Shown piece after piece: positions 42,727 through 54,647 of a stretch of DNA of 64,000 nucleotides; the stretch's first letter is position 1, and each line of letters opens with the position of its first letter. Position numbers and translations under genes: made by a program. The notes under the pieces were generated by a model. The model searched no databases and had not been told where the DNA came from. It saw nothing but the letters and a program-made list of their open reading frames with translations. Origin of the DNA: Calvatia gigantea (Eukaryota; Basidiomycota; Agaricomycetes; Agaricales; Lycoperdaceae); NCBI GenBank assembly GCA_025093985.1, contig JACAAK010000004.1, positions 1,426,001 to 1,490,000 of the forward strand, given 5' to 3'.

Positions 42727-44559
42727 TATCAGGAAAGACACACAGAGAGAGGAGAGAGTAAAGGATGGATAGAGAAAAAGCTCAAACATAGACATAAACA
42801 CAGACACAGAAGATAGAAGTAAGAGCCTAAGTTCATTCAGAGTAGTGCTACCCTATATATACATATGGAAGGTGTAACTAACCAAACATGTACCAAACAA
42901 GTCACAGATCAGATGATTACACATTCTAACATACCTACCTGACTAAATAATCCCAGAATAAACCCAAGATAATCCTAACATGAACACAAGGACAGTACAA
43001 ATTAAACAATATATCTACCTAATCTAAAAAATGTCTATAAAGTCCATAAAAAGAAATAATTAAAGTAAAATAAAGTAAAAAAGTGAAATTGTCCATTAAA
43101 AGTCCAAGTCCATCAAAGTAATAGGGGTGGCATCATAGAATAGTCTACAAAAGCACCAGAGGCCATTTCAGGAGAGCAGGGAGCAGAATTGGTGAAAGAA
43201 TGATAAGAAAAGAATAGGAAGTAATAGACAGTGTTGGCCCTTTGTTAAGTAGGGTAACTATTTTGTCTTGAATTTGCAAAGACCCAATTCTTGACCTCTT
43301 GAGACATATTGTAAATACACCTAGCAGCAATATGACCTTCTTTTCTACACCTATGACAGTGACCCTCATTTGCAGGATTATACTATCTAAAACCCTTAAA
43401 ATCCACAGGAGAGAAAGATTTAAGAGTAGAATGACTAGAATGATAGAAGTGATGACCAAAGTGATGGGAGTGATGGGGAGGTTTGGACTGGTGTGAATAA
43501 GAGGAGTATTTGCCCTTGCCATGAGAAACAGCAAAAGCAGACTGGAAAGAAACACCAGGGCCTAACCCATCAGCTGAGATGGCAGAGGAAAGAATGGTTT
43601 TCAGCTTCTCCAAAGTGAGATAGTCATCCTGAGCAAGAATAGTAGTTCTAATAGGATAGAAGGAAGGGTCCAGATTCATGAGGATGACATCAATCACCTC
43701 AGTATCCTCCACAGAACAGCCTAAGGTCTTCAGCTGTGAAGCACCAGCAATAACCTCCTGAATAAACATGGAGATAGGCTTAGAAATATCATGAGACACT
43801 CCATAAAACTTTTGCCTAGCCAACATCCTATGACCAATAGTAGACTTCTCAAACAAGGCTTTAATCTTGCTCTAGAGAGTCCTAGCAGAGGTAACACCAT
43901 CCAAAAGATACCAGAGGTCCTGGTCCAGCTTAGTAAAGATGAAGGGGAGAAGTTGGGAGTCAAGGGATAGCCAGAAAGTATGTTTGGGGTCATCAGAGGA
44001 GGGTAGTGAGTCAGAGAAGATGTGGAAAGCATTGGCAGACTGGAAGAACATCTGCATAGCCAGAGACCATTGAACCCAGTTGGAATTGATGAGGACAGGG
44101 ACAGAGTTGTGGATGGTGATGGCAATAGAGGGGATAGACATGATGGATGGCAAGAAGAGAGCAAGAAAGTCACAGAGAAACAGTAAGGGAAGTGATTAGG
44201 AAGGGAGGAGAAAAGGAGTGATGATGTAGCAGTAAAGTGGGGGTTGGGAGTAATGATGTGGCAGTTAGACAGGGGTTAGGAGTGATGATGTGGCAGAGTT
44301 TCAACAGCACAGAACAACAATTTGGCAGAGGTTCACAGCCTGGGGCCCATAATCTGTCAGGAAAGACACAGAGAGAGAGGAGAGAGTAAAGGATAGGTAA
44401 AGAAAAAGCTCAGACACAGACACAGATACAAATACAGAAGATGAAGGTAAGAGCCTAAGTTCATTCAGAGTAGTGCTACCCTATATATACATGTGGGAGG
44501 TGTGACTAACCAAACATGTACCAAACAAGTCACAGATCAGATAGTCACATGTTCTAACA
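42727..44559 (-). mobile_element. Gag-only Copia-like LTR element (TR-GAG type)
   Basis: LTRs of about 205-215 bp at 42727-42941 and 44355-44559 (right copy TGTCAGGAAAGACAC..ACATGTTCTAACA; left copy starts TATCAGG by G-to-A). The interior of about 1.4 kb carries only a gag on the minus strand and no protease, integrase or RT. Inserted in the minus-strand LINE, whose frame resumes on both sides. The flanks read CCAAG and CTGAA on the minus strand, compatible with one target duplication eroded by transitions but not exact. Confidence 0.8.
43245..44153 (-). pseudogene. Copia-type gag of the gag-only element
   Basis: Starts with MPSIMSIPSIAITIHN at 44153 and continues through one stop near 43875 (TAG where TGG is expected) into the frame to 43383 and beyond it to a zinc knuckle CHRCRKEGHIAARC near 43350. 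Capsid-like stretches NSNWVQWSLAMQMFFQSANA and LMNLDPSFYPIRTTILAQDD are those of Copia gag. It would be mobilised only by enzymes of another element. Nearly intact for its age: I count two to three nonsense codons. Confidence 0.8.
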
Positions 44560-45335
44560 CTTGGACCATAAGTGACCTAAGAGAATGAGGTGACATGCCA
44601 ATGAACAGTATGGTGGAACTCCCACTTCTCAGAAAAAGGGACAGTGAGGAATTCAATGGCCTTCTGAGCATTCTCAGAGAGCCATTGTTTAAGCACCACA
44701 CACAGTTCTTGGGACAGTATCTGCCCAGAGTGAGTGGAGAGATCAACTGTGAGCTTTGCTGACATAATAGAATCAGTAAAGACATGTATGAGCCTGATGT
44801 TACCCTGCTTGAGAGCAAAGTGAATGTCAAGGGCAATGGCTATAAGCTTGGCATCTAGAGCTGTAACCCTACCTGCCACATGAGTAATCTCTCTAAGAGA
44901 CTTGCCCTAGCAGTATATATGGATGGCTGAGACTACCTGAAATTTACTATGCAGCAGCAGACTTGTGTCTGTCACCATATAGACAATCCTGGGATCCTTT
45001 CTGCACTTGTGAAGATGTGCATTAAGAGCAAACATATGCATAGGGTCGGTATTATCCTCCACATTGAGCTTTACCTCTATAAACTTTATCTGGTCAGAGT
45101 AGAGGTCCATGAGGCAGTGTCCAGGCTGGTTAATTGATGCTATAGATACAAAGCTCTCAACCAGAGATGGCAGGCTGGAGTCCACCTGCATTAGGGCCCC
45201 TGCCATTTTCCTACACACAGAAGGCAATATGAGACTAATAGACCTAGGGTGCAACTTGGCACTCCCAGAGTATTCTGGGCTCATAAGAGCCTGGAGAGGA
45301 TGGTTTGTAAAAAGGAGTGTGCAGGGGAACATCTG
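44560..45335 (-). pseudogene. LINE ORF2, RT thumb and RNase H part (-)
   Basis: Minus strand: ALMSPEYSGSAKLHPRSISL (near 45260), MVTDTSLLLHSKFQVVSAIH (near 44960; the intact copy has MATDASLLLHGKF), and RVTALDAKLIAIALDIHFAL with VFTDSIMSAKLTVD near 44870-44750. These correspond to the LINE RNase H Asp/Glu/Asp boxes in CpG-eroded form. Continues at 42726 after the gag-only element. Its 5' end at about 45335 abuts repeat R1. Confidence 0.82.
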
Positions 45336-45616
45336 GCAGTCCTAACACCAAAGAAACAATATAACTTGATAGGAAGAATCTCAAGAAAAATGTGTTTTAT
45401 TGAATACTAGTCCTGTGGACTGTTGTAAGAGGCTAAAGAGCCAGAAAGCATCCACAGGTGTTCTAACTAAGTCCAACCATCATGTGACCAAGTCACATGA
45501 TCACAAAAGCATCCATTGTGGCTCTAAGTCCACATCTCTATGTACAAGTCCATATCTCCTTAGACAACTCCACAAGTATTTTACCAAACCTTGGAGCCCT
45601 GACTCAGAAGAGTCCA
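45336..45616. repeat. Dispersed repeat R1 copy upstream of LINE ORF1
   Basis: Shares AAGCATCCACAGG and AAGTCCAACCATCATGTGACC with the other R1 copies and lies directly before LINE ORF1 sequence, so R1 might be the 5' UTR of the LINE or an independent repeat. No ORF of note. Confidence 0.4.
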
Positions 45617-45939
45617 TCTAGCACTGTCTGGAGCACTCCTGACAATAACATCACAGTTGGCCCCAACCATAGACAGCTTCTCATGACAGTAGTAGTGGTC
45701 TCTAAAAACTCTCCTTACCCTCTCACATACACACTTGTTGAGACTATCAACTGGGGACTTGTTCAGGCTTGGGTCTACTGTAGGATCAAGTCTATTTGTT
45801 CAAGCACTGGCAATACATGGTCAGTACTCACCAACTTCACTTCCACCCCCAAGAATATTGCTATTATTGATGAGTGGGCACATAAAGTGGTAACTGAGGG
45901 AGTTAAGCTCCAGTTCTGCATACCTGACTCAACATCTTA

Positions 45940-47544
45940 CAGTAAGGGACAAAACCGTTCCAATGTTTTGAACTTCTCAGAAGATCAGCTCATATCTCAA
46001 GGACTACTGTGGCTGTGCACTTCCTAATTTAATTGTAGATAGTCCAGTATCTTATCTAATCATATGCAAAGTATGATTATGTAATCCTTTGTTTTAGGGG
46101 AGTTATTAATTAATTAATATTTTAAGTGCATTGGAACAGTTTTGTCCCTCTTGAAATTTATATACAAAATGGGTATTCTAGTACCTGGTATAAGCTCCCT
46201 TGGCCTGTAAAACTGCCTGGACCCTCCTAGGCATACTCTCTATCAGATTCTGACACACTTCTGGTTCTATGTCATCCCACTCCTTTTGTATCCTCTCCCA
46301 TAGGGTATTCATGCTATCAGGAGGAGTATCATACTCTCCCAGCTTATTCTTGAGGTGAGTCCAGAGATGTTCAATGGGATTAAGGTCTGGAGACTGTGGG
46401 GGCCATACCATAACCTCCAATTCAGACTCATCTAGCCAGTTTGTAGCCTTTTTGCTCTTGTGTTTGGGGTCATTGTCCTGTTGGAAGACCATATCCTCCT
46501 CATTCTTCCCATACCACCTGATGCTCCTCTTTAGTTCATCCCCCAAAATTTGAACATAAAGGTCAGCATCCATCTTCCCTTCAATTTTAGTGGCAAACCC
46601 CACTCCATCCCACAGCATACAACCCCAGATCATCACATTTCCTCCACCAAACTTGACTGTTCCCTCAACCAATCTATCATTCAGCCCCTCTCCTGCCTTT
46701 TTCCATACCCAAACCCTTCCATCTGATCCAAACCGATTGATTTTGGACTCATCTGTCCAAATAACCCTCTTCCAGTCCTCCAGGGTCCAGTTAACATGTG
46801 CTTCTGCCCACTCCAACCTTTTCCTCCTATGGACAGCAGTAAGTTTAGGTCATTTCCGCTTGACTACAGCCTTCATTCCAGCTCCTCTGAGTGCCCTGCG
46901 CACTGTTTTGGTGGATACAGGCTGGGCAATAACATTTTGAAGTGATTTGGTGACTTGGGAGGCATTGTCAGCCTTGCGAGAGGTGATGAGGCGAACAGAA
47001 TAGTGGATATCAGAGGGAGAAAGTTTAGATGGGCGGCCACCAACAGATTTGGAAAGTGTTGATCTATGTTTGGAGCGAATCCTAGAAATAGTACTGACTC
47101 CCAGACCAGTAATAGAAGCAATATGATGAGCAGATTTCCCTTGGTCCAGGTAAGAGAGGACTCTATTGGTCTGAGTAGAGGAAAGAGAGCGCATATAGTT
47201 GTAAAGGTATAGTGGGGGAGTTAATTTGCACCTGAGAATAAGCACATCCATTTATACATCACCCTACATGGTCACATGATTTTATTTGTATTTATTTGAT
47301 TGCAATAAACGAAGTCATGTGCTCAGAATTTGAGAGGGACAAAACTGTTCCAATGTACTTAAAATATTAATTAATTAATAACTCCCCCAAAACAAAGGAT
47401 TACATAATCATACTTTGCATATGATTAGATAAGATACTGGACTATCTACAATTAAATTAGGAAGTGCACAGCCACAGTAGTCCTTGAGTTATGAGCTGAT
47501 CTTCTGAAAAGTTCAAAACATTGGAACAGTTTTGTCCCTTACTG
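45940..47544 (-). mobile_element. Tc1-like element, copy 3 (1605 bp, complete)
   Basis: Flanked by TA at 45938-45939 and 47545-47546. Same TIRs; the right end has lost one CpG (GGAACAGTTTTG instead of GGAACGGTTTTG). Inserted in LINE ORF1 after the codons for DSTSY. Confidence 0.96.
46178..47251 (-). pseudogene. Tc1/mariner transposase (copy 3), one nonsense codon
   Basis: Same protein as copies 1 and 2, but CGA became TGA after KRK (near 46850), splitting the HTH part from the DDE part. In return its 3' end keeps CAG, so the C-terminus runs 12 residues further (QAVLQAKGAYTRY) to a stop at 46178. This gives a family length of 356-357 aa and shows that the end of copies 1 and 2 is derived. Confidence 0.93.
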
Positions 47545-47842
47545 TATATCAGGGTCATAGATGTCCCCTTCATTGATGAGTAGGGCCATAAGGCCATGAC
47601 CATTGAGAAGTTTTTTAACTACTTATCAAGGTCACCCTACCAGAAGGATTTTGCCATGTTGGCTTACACCCTACATATATCACACAACTCTACCAGCTCT
47701 GACACATGCACTGTTTGGCTTGACCTCACCGACTCCAAGTCAGGCACTCAGATGAAACATCTCATAGGATGTACTACCCAGATTGGAACCCACTCCTGCT
47801 ATATTTAGCAGGCTTCCACCTGTACAGGGATTCTCTGGTGCC

Positions 47843-48149
47843 TGTTATGGATTTTCACCGATCATATTGTGCTCTGTGCTTGTCTGCATTTCTATACCAT
47901 TAGTACATCTGTTTCATCTATTTCTGTTGAGCAATCTCCAGCTATGACTTAAATTAACTACTACACCTACTCTACCAGATGTTTCATGTAGTTACTTCAT
48001 CCATTCAACTGGATGACTCTCTGTATTTAAGCATACATACATCCACTGTATTTGGTACACTTAACCACCTCTTGTTCTCCTCCCCTTACTTGTCCTCAAG
48101 TCTTAGCCTAAGTTGCAACCTGAGGTTTACTCAGACTAAGGTCATAACA
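47843..48149 (+). repeat. Solo LTR, family A subtype
   Basis: 307 bp, TGTTATGGATTTTCACC..AAGGTCATAACA with a perfect target duplication GTGCC (47838-47842, 48150-48154) in LINE ORF1. Closest relative in the window is 37210-37514. Confidence 0.95.
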
Positions 48150-48494
48150 GTGCCAGTACTGCTGGTACTAGGATTACCCTACTGCCATTTGCCATTTGTG
48201 TTTGAATCAGTGCCCCATCTGCACTGGTCCTTACACTACTGAGAACTACTGCACTGTCACTGGCTGCTGCCATCCTTGCGATGTCACTAAGGCTACTCCG
48301 GAGGGCCAACCATGCCCTCATCACTTTAAGTGCCTGAACTGTAGTGGAGACTATCATACAGACTTGCACTCTTGCCAGCTCTGGTGCCACCAATATGAGG
48401 CCAAGTGGATCAAAGAGCATTATTGAAAGGTGAGTGAATGCTATCTCTCTAGGGCAGCATCATGATCTGCTGACAACCATGCAGCATTCATGCA

Positions 48495-51358
48495 ATGAAC
48501 TCTGAGCCTGACATACTTAAGCATTTTATAAAGGGTAGATTACATATACTGTCTTTTAATATAGCAAAGAATTACACATTACTTGACACATTGCTAGAAT
48601 CTGAAAAAGATAACTTTGACATTGTGTTCATCCAGGAGCTGCCCTGGCAGATGATTAGATCTGCTCCTTTGGCATTCAATGCTAAAGGGAACACTGTCAT
48701 CAGAGCATCTAAGCACCTAGAGTGGCTGTATATGGTGCATCTGCCCTCCAGTCAGGAGGAACAAGATCAACCCCAGGTTATAGTGTTTGTCTATACTTGG
48801 GTTAAACAACTTAGGCCATTGCTGCAGTGAAACCTTATTGATTACCATGATATGATGATTCTCATGATCTTCAATCACAGTCAGGAATGCCACTTCATGA
48901 ATGTCTATTCTGATAATGAGCATACTGTGATCCAAATGCTTTTTGAGCTGAGGGATTCTTTACCCCAGATGTAATACATAGAGGATGATTTTAATTGCCA
49001 CTTGAGGGAGTGGGACCATACTGTCCCATACCACCACCAACCTGCCCAGCAGCTTTTTGAAGCTGCTGATGACCTTAGCCTTGGGATCTGGTTGCCAGAT
49101 TCCAGGACTTCTATTCACATTTCTCGAGATCTGACCAAAAACCCATTAGTTATTGATCTAATCTTTATCTCCAATCTTAGATGGTACATTGCATGCCCTG
49201 AGATTAGATCAGATCTCACTGGCCCTTCAGATCATCATCCCTTGACAGTGATAATCCCTATCCACCCAGAGGACATTACCAATATTCAGAGGGCATTTTC
49301 CAAGAGTTTGGCAGCCACCATAGAACTGCAGTTCCTGAATGAGATCAGAGAAGGGGTGCATGATCTTTGTGATCATCCTCTAGAGTCTGCAAGGGATGTT
49401 AATGTCCTAGCATTGGCTATTGGGTCAGTTGTTACATGCATTACTTTACTTTACAACTAGGCCCAGATTGTCTCCACTCAGGGAGAGGTTCAATGCTATA
49501 GTCCAGGAGTATACAACAAGTCTCAAGAGCTTCTGTGCAAACTTCAGATTGCTCCCTCAAGTAGAAGCTCATGCTTGCCTGAGAAGTCCAAGTTAAGTGT
49601 CACTGCAGTTTCCAAGGTTGTTAATCTTATAGCAGACAAGTGAAGATAAGGAAGCTTGTTACTAGAATAACCTAAGGTAATACAATGGTATCACTTGGGG
49701 TTATATACTAGCTACAGATAAGAGATGAGAGAATTATGTAGTAAATGGGTATGAGTCAATGGGAGACAACTATGAGTTAATTGGTAAGTTAAGTAATCAC
49801 AGGGAATAGGAAAGAAAACAATACAAGTCATAAGAAGGTAAAGACAAGTAAACAGAAGTTTGATGAAGGGAAATAGAGAAGGTGAAACAGGAACATGACT
49901 CAGGACAAGTCATAAGAAGTAAAGGTAGAAGTACATGTGATAAATAAATAAAGAATGGACCAGGTATACAGAAGGGGAATAGAAAAGTCTAAATAGGAGG
50001 TTAATATGTTTAAGGAGTAATAAGGTTGATCTGTGGTTAAGTTCGTAACATCAGTGTTCTCTGCTGCATGGTATCACCACACTGTAGAGATGCAAAGTCT
50101 TAGCCTGGATGGGATGAGGATTGCAGTATCACCCTATAGGCCCACAGAGAGTCTTCAGACTCTGTGGACTAGAAGACATTCCAACACATTGTAGTATCTA
50201 AGAAATGTAAATTCTTTGATAATAAGATTGAAGAAATTGCTGAAACTAACAAATACTCCTGGAATCTAATGGAATGGGTCAAGGCATGTAAGTTACCTAC
50301 ATGTGAGGCTATCTCCTACTAGGGACAGCCTTGTCACACTATGGATTCCCTATAGAGGGCCCTTCATGACACCTACAACTCTGCCTCGGGGCAGAATTGT
50401 AATGCTTCTGTAATTGATCCACTGCTATCCCTTTCTGGGCACACATAGATGGCATTCTCTTCCAAGAAGCTTTTTGATGTGTTGTCAGCTTGTTCCAAGG
50501 TCTCTGCTCCAGGCCCCAACTACATAATATGGTGGATGCTCAAACAGATCATGCTAGGGGACTCCCTACTGGTCTTTGTGTGTCTGGCCAATATCTGTGT
50601 TATACATAAGTGTTGGCCAGAGTACTTTAAGGAATCAATGTTGGTCATTATCCCCAAGCCAGGTAAGCCTGCATATTCCACTCCCAAGGCCTTTAAGCCT
50701 ATTGTACTTCTCAACATGCTTGGCAAGCTGTTTGAGAAGATGATTGTGAATAGACTCCAGTTTGACTCTGTCAAATTTGGGGTCTTTCATTCTAATCAGC
50801 TCAGAGGTGTGATCCAGAGATCCACCAAAGATGTAGGCCTAATGCTCACCCATATTATCAGAGCAGGTTGGGCAAAGGGTCTCAAGACTAGTATAGTGGC
50901 ATTTGACATTGTGCAGTTCTTCTCTTCATTGCACCATGATATGCTGGTCAGAATACTTTGCAAGCAAGGATTCACTCCTGAGTTGGTCAAGTTCTTTGCT
51001 AACTATCTGGTAGGATACAAGACCCAGTACTACTAAGATTCTTTTAAGTCTGGCCCTTTCAATGTGGATGTGGGAGTAGGGTAGGGCTCTGCTCTCTCCC
51101 CCATCCTCTCAGCCTTATACATTGCTCCACTGGTGTAGCTCTTCAACAGGGAGGCATCTTGTCTCAGAATCATTCTTCTATCATACATAGACAATGGTAC
51201 TATTATTATACAGTCTAAAGACTGGGGCTCCAACCTTATGTCCCTTAGGAAGGTATACAGCATAATATTTTGGCTCTTTAAGCATTTCACCTTAGTACTT
51301 GAGTATGACAAGTCTGAGGTCTTTTCTCTCCAACTGGTCAATCTAATCTGAGTTGGCT
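48495..51358 (+). pseudogene. Old LINE copy, ORF2 (endonuclease and reverse transcriptase)
   Basis: Endonuclease part 48495-49429 (HILSFNIAKNYTLLDTLLES; DFNCHLREWDHT; DLTGPSDHHPLTVIIPI, an APE-type fold with the SDH box), interrupted by a solo LTR-D. Then an eroded stretch 50051-50450 and RT 50451-51345: SKVSAPGPNYIIWWMLKQI, KPAYSTPKAFKPIVLLNMLG, VAFDIVQFFSSLHHDML (motif A) and SYIDNGT where YIDD is expected. Many stops. Ends near 51358 where the next LINE copy begins. Confidence 0.85.
49430..50050 (-). repeat. Solo LTR, family D
   Basis: 621 bp, plus-strand TGTTACATGCATTAC..AGTTCGTAACA, perfect target duplication TCAGT (49425-49429, 50051-50055). The interrupted LINE frame (AIGSV|FSAAW) is restored on removal. 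Confidence 0.95.
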
Positions 51359-51371
51359 TGGAGGTCACGCT

Positions 51372-52766
51372 GTGGCCAACATTGCCTCTCACTATGCTCG
51401 ACCCCTGCCAGACAGGAGAGCTACTCCCCCGCCTCGGCCATCTGGCTCGGGCGATGTTGACGCTGATATGGAAGGCTCCATGCCTAGATCCGGTAGATCA
51501 AAGCCGGCCAGAGCTCCCACACCACCACCTCCGTTTCAGCCTGTCCGTCCCGCTCGCCGTGAGTGGGATCTTGTCGAGTCGATCCAAAAGAATGCAGAGG
51601 CAAAGTGCCTTGCTCTACAGCAGCAACAGAAGAGTGCGCCGGTCCAACCTGGTCCGGTGCGCCCTCTTAACATCACCAAGAAGAAGGCAGTGCCGTCCTC
51701 GTATGCACAGACGCTATCTTCTTCCGGTAAGGGCAAGTCTGCCCAAATTCCTGTGGTCACAGCCGTGCATGTTGCACAGTCGTTCCCAGAGCTTGAACCC
51801 AAACGAGTCGTAGCTATGGCTCGTGAGGCTGAACCCTCGGCGCAAGGCAAGTCCAAGCGCCCTGACAATGTCACGGCTAGTCCCAACCGTCAACAGCTCC
51901 TCATGACCGCGGTCGCTGTGCCGGAAGGTGCCCCCCGCCCTTAGACTAATCACTTTGTTGAAGTCATCAACAGAGGCCTAGTACAAGCTCGTGTCTGCTG
52001 CAGGATCGAGTCAGTTCGCTCGAGCATGGCCAATTCTTGGTCGTTGCTCACCAACTATGCCCCCACCCCGAAGGATGTCACCATCATCGACGAGTGGGCT
52101 CACAAGGCGGTTGCTGAGGGCATTAAGCTCCAGCTCTGCGTCCCCGACTCCACATCCTACATCAGGATAGTGGATATCCCTTTTATCGACAAACTTGGCT
52201 GCAAAGCCATGACTGTCGAATGCCTCCTGGGCTATCTGTCGAAGTCTCCACATTGTGAGGATTTCGCCATGCTGTCTCACACCCTGTGCATTTCATGCAA
52301 CTCCGCCAGCTCTGACACTTGCACAGCTTGGCTTGACTTAGCTGACTCGAAGACCGGCACCCGGATGAAGCGCCTCGTGGGGCGCACCGTCCAGATTGGA
52401 ACGCACTCCTGCCACGTGCAGCAGGCCTCCGCCCGTACCGGGGTCCCCTGGTGTCAGTGTTGCTGGTACTGGGGCCACCCCACTGCTATCTGTCGATCTT
52501 GGTCAAACAGGTGCCCTATCTGCACTGGGCCTCACACCTCTGAGAACCATCGTGCCGTCGCCGGATGTTGTCATCCGAAGGATCTCAACAAGGCTACCCC
52601 TGAGGGACAACCGTGTCCCCACAAATTCAAGTGTCTTAACTGTGGTGGTGGACACTGTGCCGACTCCCATTCATGCCAACTTTGGCGCCACCGGTATGAG
52701 GCCGAGTGGATCAAAGAGCACTATAGAAAGGTGAGTGAACGCCGTCTCTTAAGGATGGCGTCATGA
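51372..52766 (+). pseudogene. Younger LINE copy, ORF1 (one nonsense codon)
   Basis: One frame from 51372 to 52766 (465 codons) with a single TAG at 51942-51944. The N-terminal 180 residues are Pro/Ser/Arg-rich (PRPSGSGDVDADMEGS; KKKAVPSSYAQTLSSSGKGK). The central domain resembles a LINE ORF1 RNA-binding region (MANSWSLLTNYAPTPKDVT..). The C-terminal cysteine clusters are CQCCWYWGHPTAIC, CPICTGPHTSENH..CC and CLNCGGGHCADSHSC. ORF1 proteins coat the LINE RNA. CpG-rich, hence younger than the copy before it. Its 5' part joins the old LINE at about 51345-51371 without a clean boundary, and the start ATG is uncertain. Confidence 0.85.
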
Positions 52767-52795
52767 TCCACTGATAACACTTCAGTATCCGCGCA

Positions 52796-54647
52796 ATGAA
52801 CCCTGAGCCTGACGAGTTGAGGTGTTTCGTGAAGGGTAGATTACGTATATTGTCATTTAACGTAGGAAAGAATTACACGTTATTGGACACATTGCTAGAG
52901 TCTGAGAAAGACAACTTTGACATCATTTTCGTCCAGGAGCCGCCCTGGTGAACGATTAGATCTGCCCCCTCGATGCTCGACGCCGAGGGTGAGCCTGTCA
53001 TCGGAGCACCTAAGCACCCTGAGTGGTTATATATGGTAAGGCCGGCCTCTACTGCAGAGGAGCGAGATCGACCGCGTGTCATGGCTTTTGTCCATACACG
53101 GATCAAGAGACTGAGGCCCTCGCTTAGGCAGGACCTCATTGATTACCGGGATGCGATGGTTCTCACCATCTTCAATCATGGCCGCGAACGCCATTTCATG
53201 AATGTCTATTCTGATGATGAGCACACTGCAATCAAGCTTGTCTATGAGAAGTGTGATTCTCTACCCCAGATGCATTACATGGGGGGCGATTTCAATTGCC
53301 ATTTGCGTGAGTGGGACGATGGCGTCCCGCATCACCACCGACCTGCCCAGCAGCTCCTGGAAGCTGCCAATGACCTCAGCCTTGGGATCTGGTTGCCAGA
53401 TTCCAGGGCTTCTACTCATATACCTCAAGATCCGACCAAGCACCAATCAGTGATTGATCTGATCTTTATCTCCGATCTCAGGTGGCGCATCGCACGTCCC
53501 CAGATCAGATCGGATCTAACAGGCCCATCGGACCACCATCCACTGTCTGTCATGATCCCTATCCGCCCTGAAGACATCACAAATGTCAGAAGGGCTTTTC
53601 CCAAGAACTCGGCAGCGACTGCAGAATTGCAGTTCCTTGACGAGATCAGAGAAGGGGTGTATGATCTTCGTGATCATCCCCTTAATTCAGCTCGGGATGT
53701 TAATGTCCTGGCATCGGCTATTGGGTCGGTGTTCTCTGCAGCGTGGCATCGCCACACTGTGGAGGTGCACATATCCGCAAAGTCTCAACCCTGGTGGGAT
53801 GAGGATTGCAGGGTCGCCCTTCAGGCCCACAGGGATTCTTCGGACCCTGCGGACTGGAAGGCATTTCGACGCATTGTGGTGTCTAAGAAGCGCAAGTTCT
53901 TTGATGATAAGATTGAGGAAATTGCTGAGACCAACAAGCGCCCTTGGGACCTTATGGAATGGGTCAAGGCACGCAAGTTGCCTGCATGCAAGGCTATCTC
54001 CTATCAGGGGGAGCCTTGTCACACTATGGACTCCCTCTGGGAGGCCCTTCATGGTATCTACAACTCCGCTTTCGGGCAGGAGTGTGATACCCCCGTTATT
54101 GATCTGCTCCCTACGCTAACACGGTGGGAATGGGTGGACTTCTCAGCCAAGGAACTGGTGGACGCTCTGTCTGCCTGCTCTAAGGTTTCCGCGCTGGGCC
54201 CCGACCACATTACATGGAGGATGCTCAAACAGATCGTGCTTGGGGATGCCCTGCCGGTCTTCATACGTCTAGCTAGCGCCTGTATTCGTCTAGGTTGCTG
54301 GCCGGAGTATTTTAAAGAATCTATGTCAGTTATTATCCCTAAGCTGGGTAAGCCTGCATACTCTACACCCAAGGCCTTTAGGCCTATAGTTCTTCTCAAC
54401 ACGCTGGGTAAGCTGTTTGAGAAAATGATCGCGACTAGGCTCCAGTTTGACTCTGTCAAATTTGGGGTCTTTCACCCTAATCAGCTCGGAGGTGTGATCC
54501 AACGATCCACTGAAGATGCTGGCCTAATGCTGACCCACATCGTAAGAGCGGGTTGGGCTAAGGGCCTCAGGACTAGCGTTGTGGCTTTTGACATAGTGCA
54601 GTTCTTTCCGTCGTTGCACCATGATATGCTGGTTGCAATACTCTGCA
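52796..54647 (+). pseudogene. Younger LINE copy, ORF2: endonuclease and RT up to motif A, cut by Gypsy D
   Basis: Starts ATG 52796 (NPEPDELRCFVKGRLRILSF), 30 bp after ORF1. One TGA at about 52950 (EPPW*TIRSAP), then open to 54647. APE-type endonuclease: VQEPPW, MGGDFNCHLREWDDG, DLIFISDLRW, RSDLTGPSDHHPLSVMIPI (near 53270-53550). RT: KVSALGPDHITWRMLKQI, YSTPKAFRPIVLLNTLGKLF and motif A FDIVQFFPSLHHDML (near 54600). Cut by the Gypsy D LTR at 54648, so the remaining RT motifs are missing here. An ORF that runs on to 54814 reads into LTR sequence. Confidence 0.9.

Larger units (their letters stand above)
45617..48424 (+). pseudogene. Old LINE copy, ORF1 (nucleic-acid-binding protein)
   Basis: Three pieces of one ORF1: 45617-45937, 47547-47842 and 48150-48424, separated by Tc1 copy 3 and a solo LTR. 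Pieces match the younger copy at 51870-52735 residue by residue (IIDEWAHKVVTEGVKLQFCIPDSTSY; SSDTCTVWLDLTDSKSGTQMK; CPICTGPYTTENYCTVTGCC; FKCLNCSGDYHTDLHSC). The cysteine/histidine clusters are LINE ORF1 zinc knuckles. Numerous CG-to-TG/CA changes and stops; dead. Confidence 0.85.
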
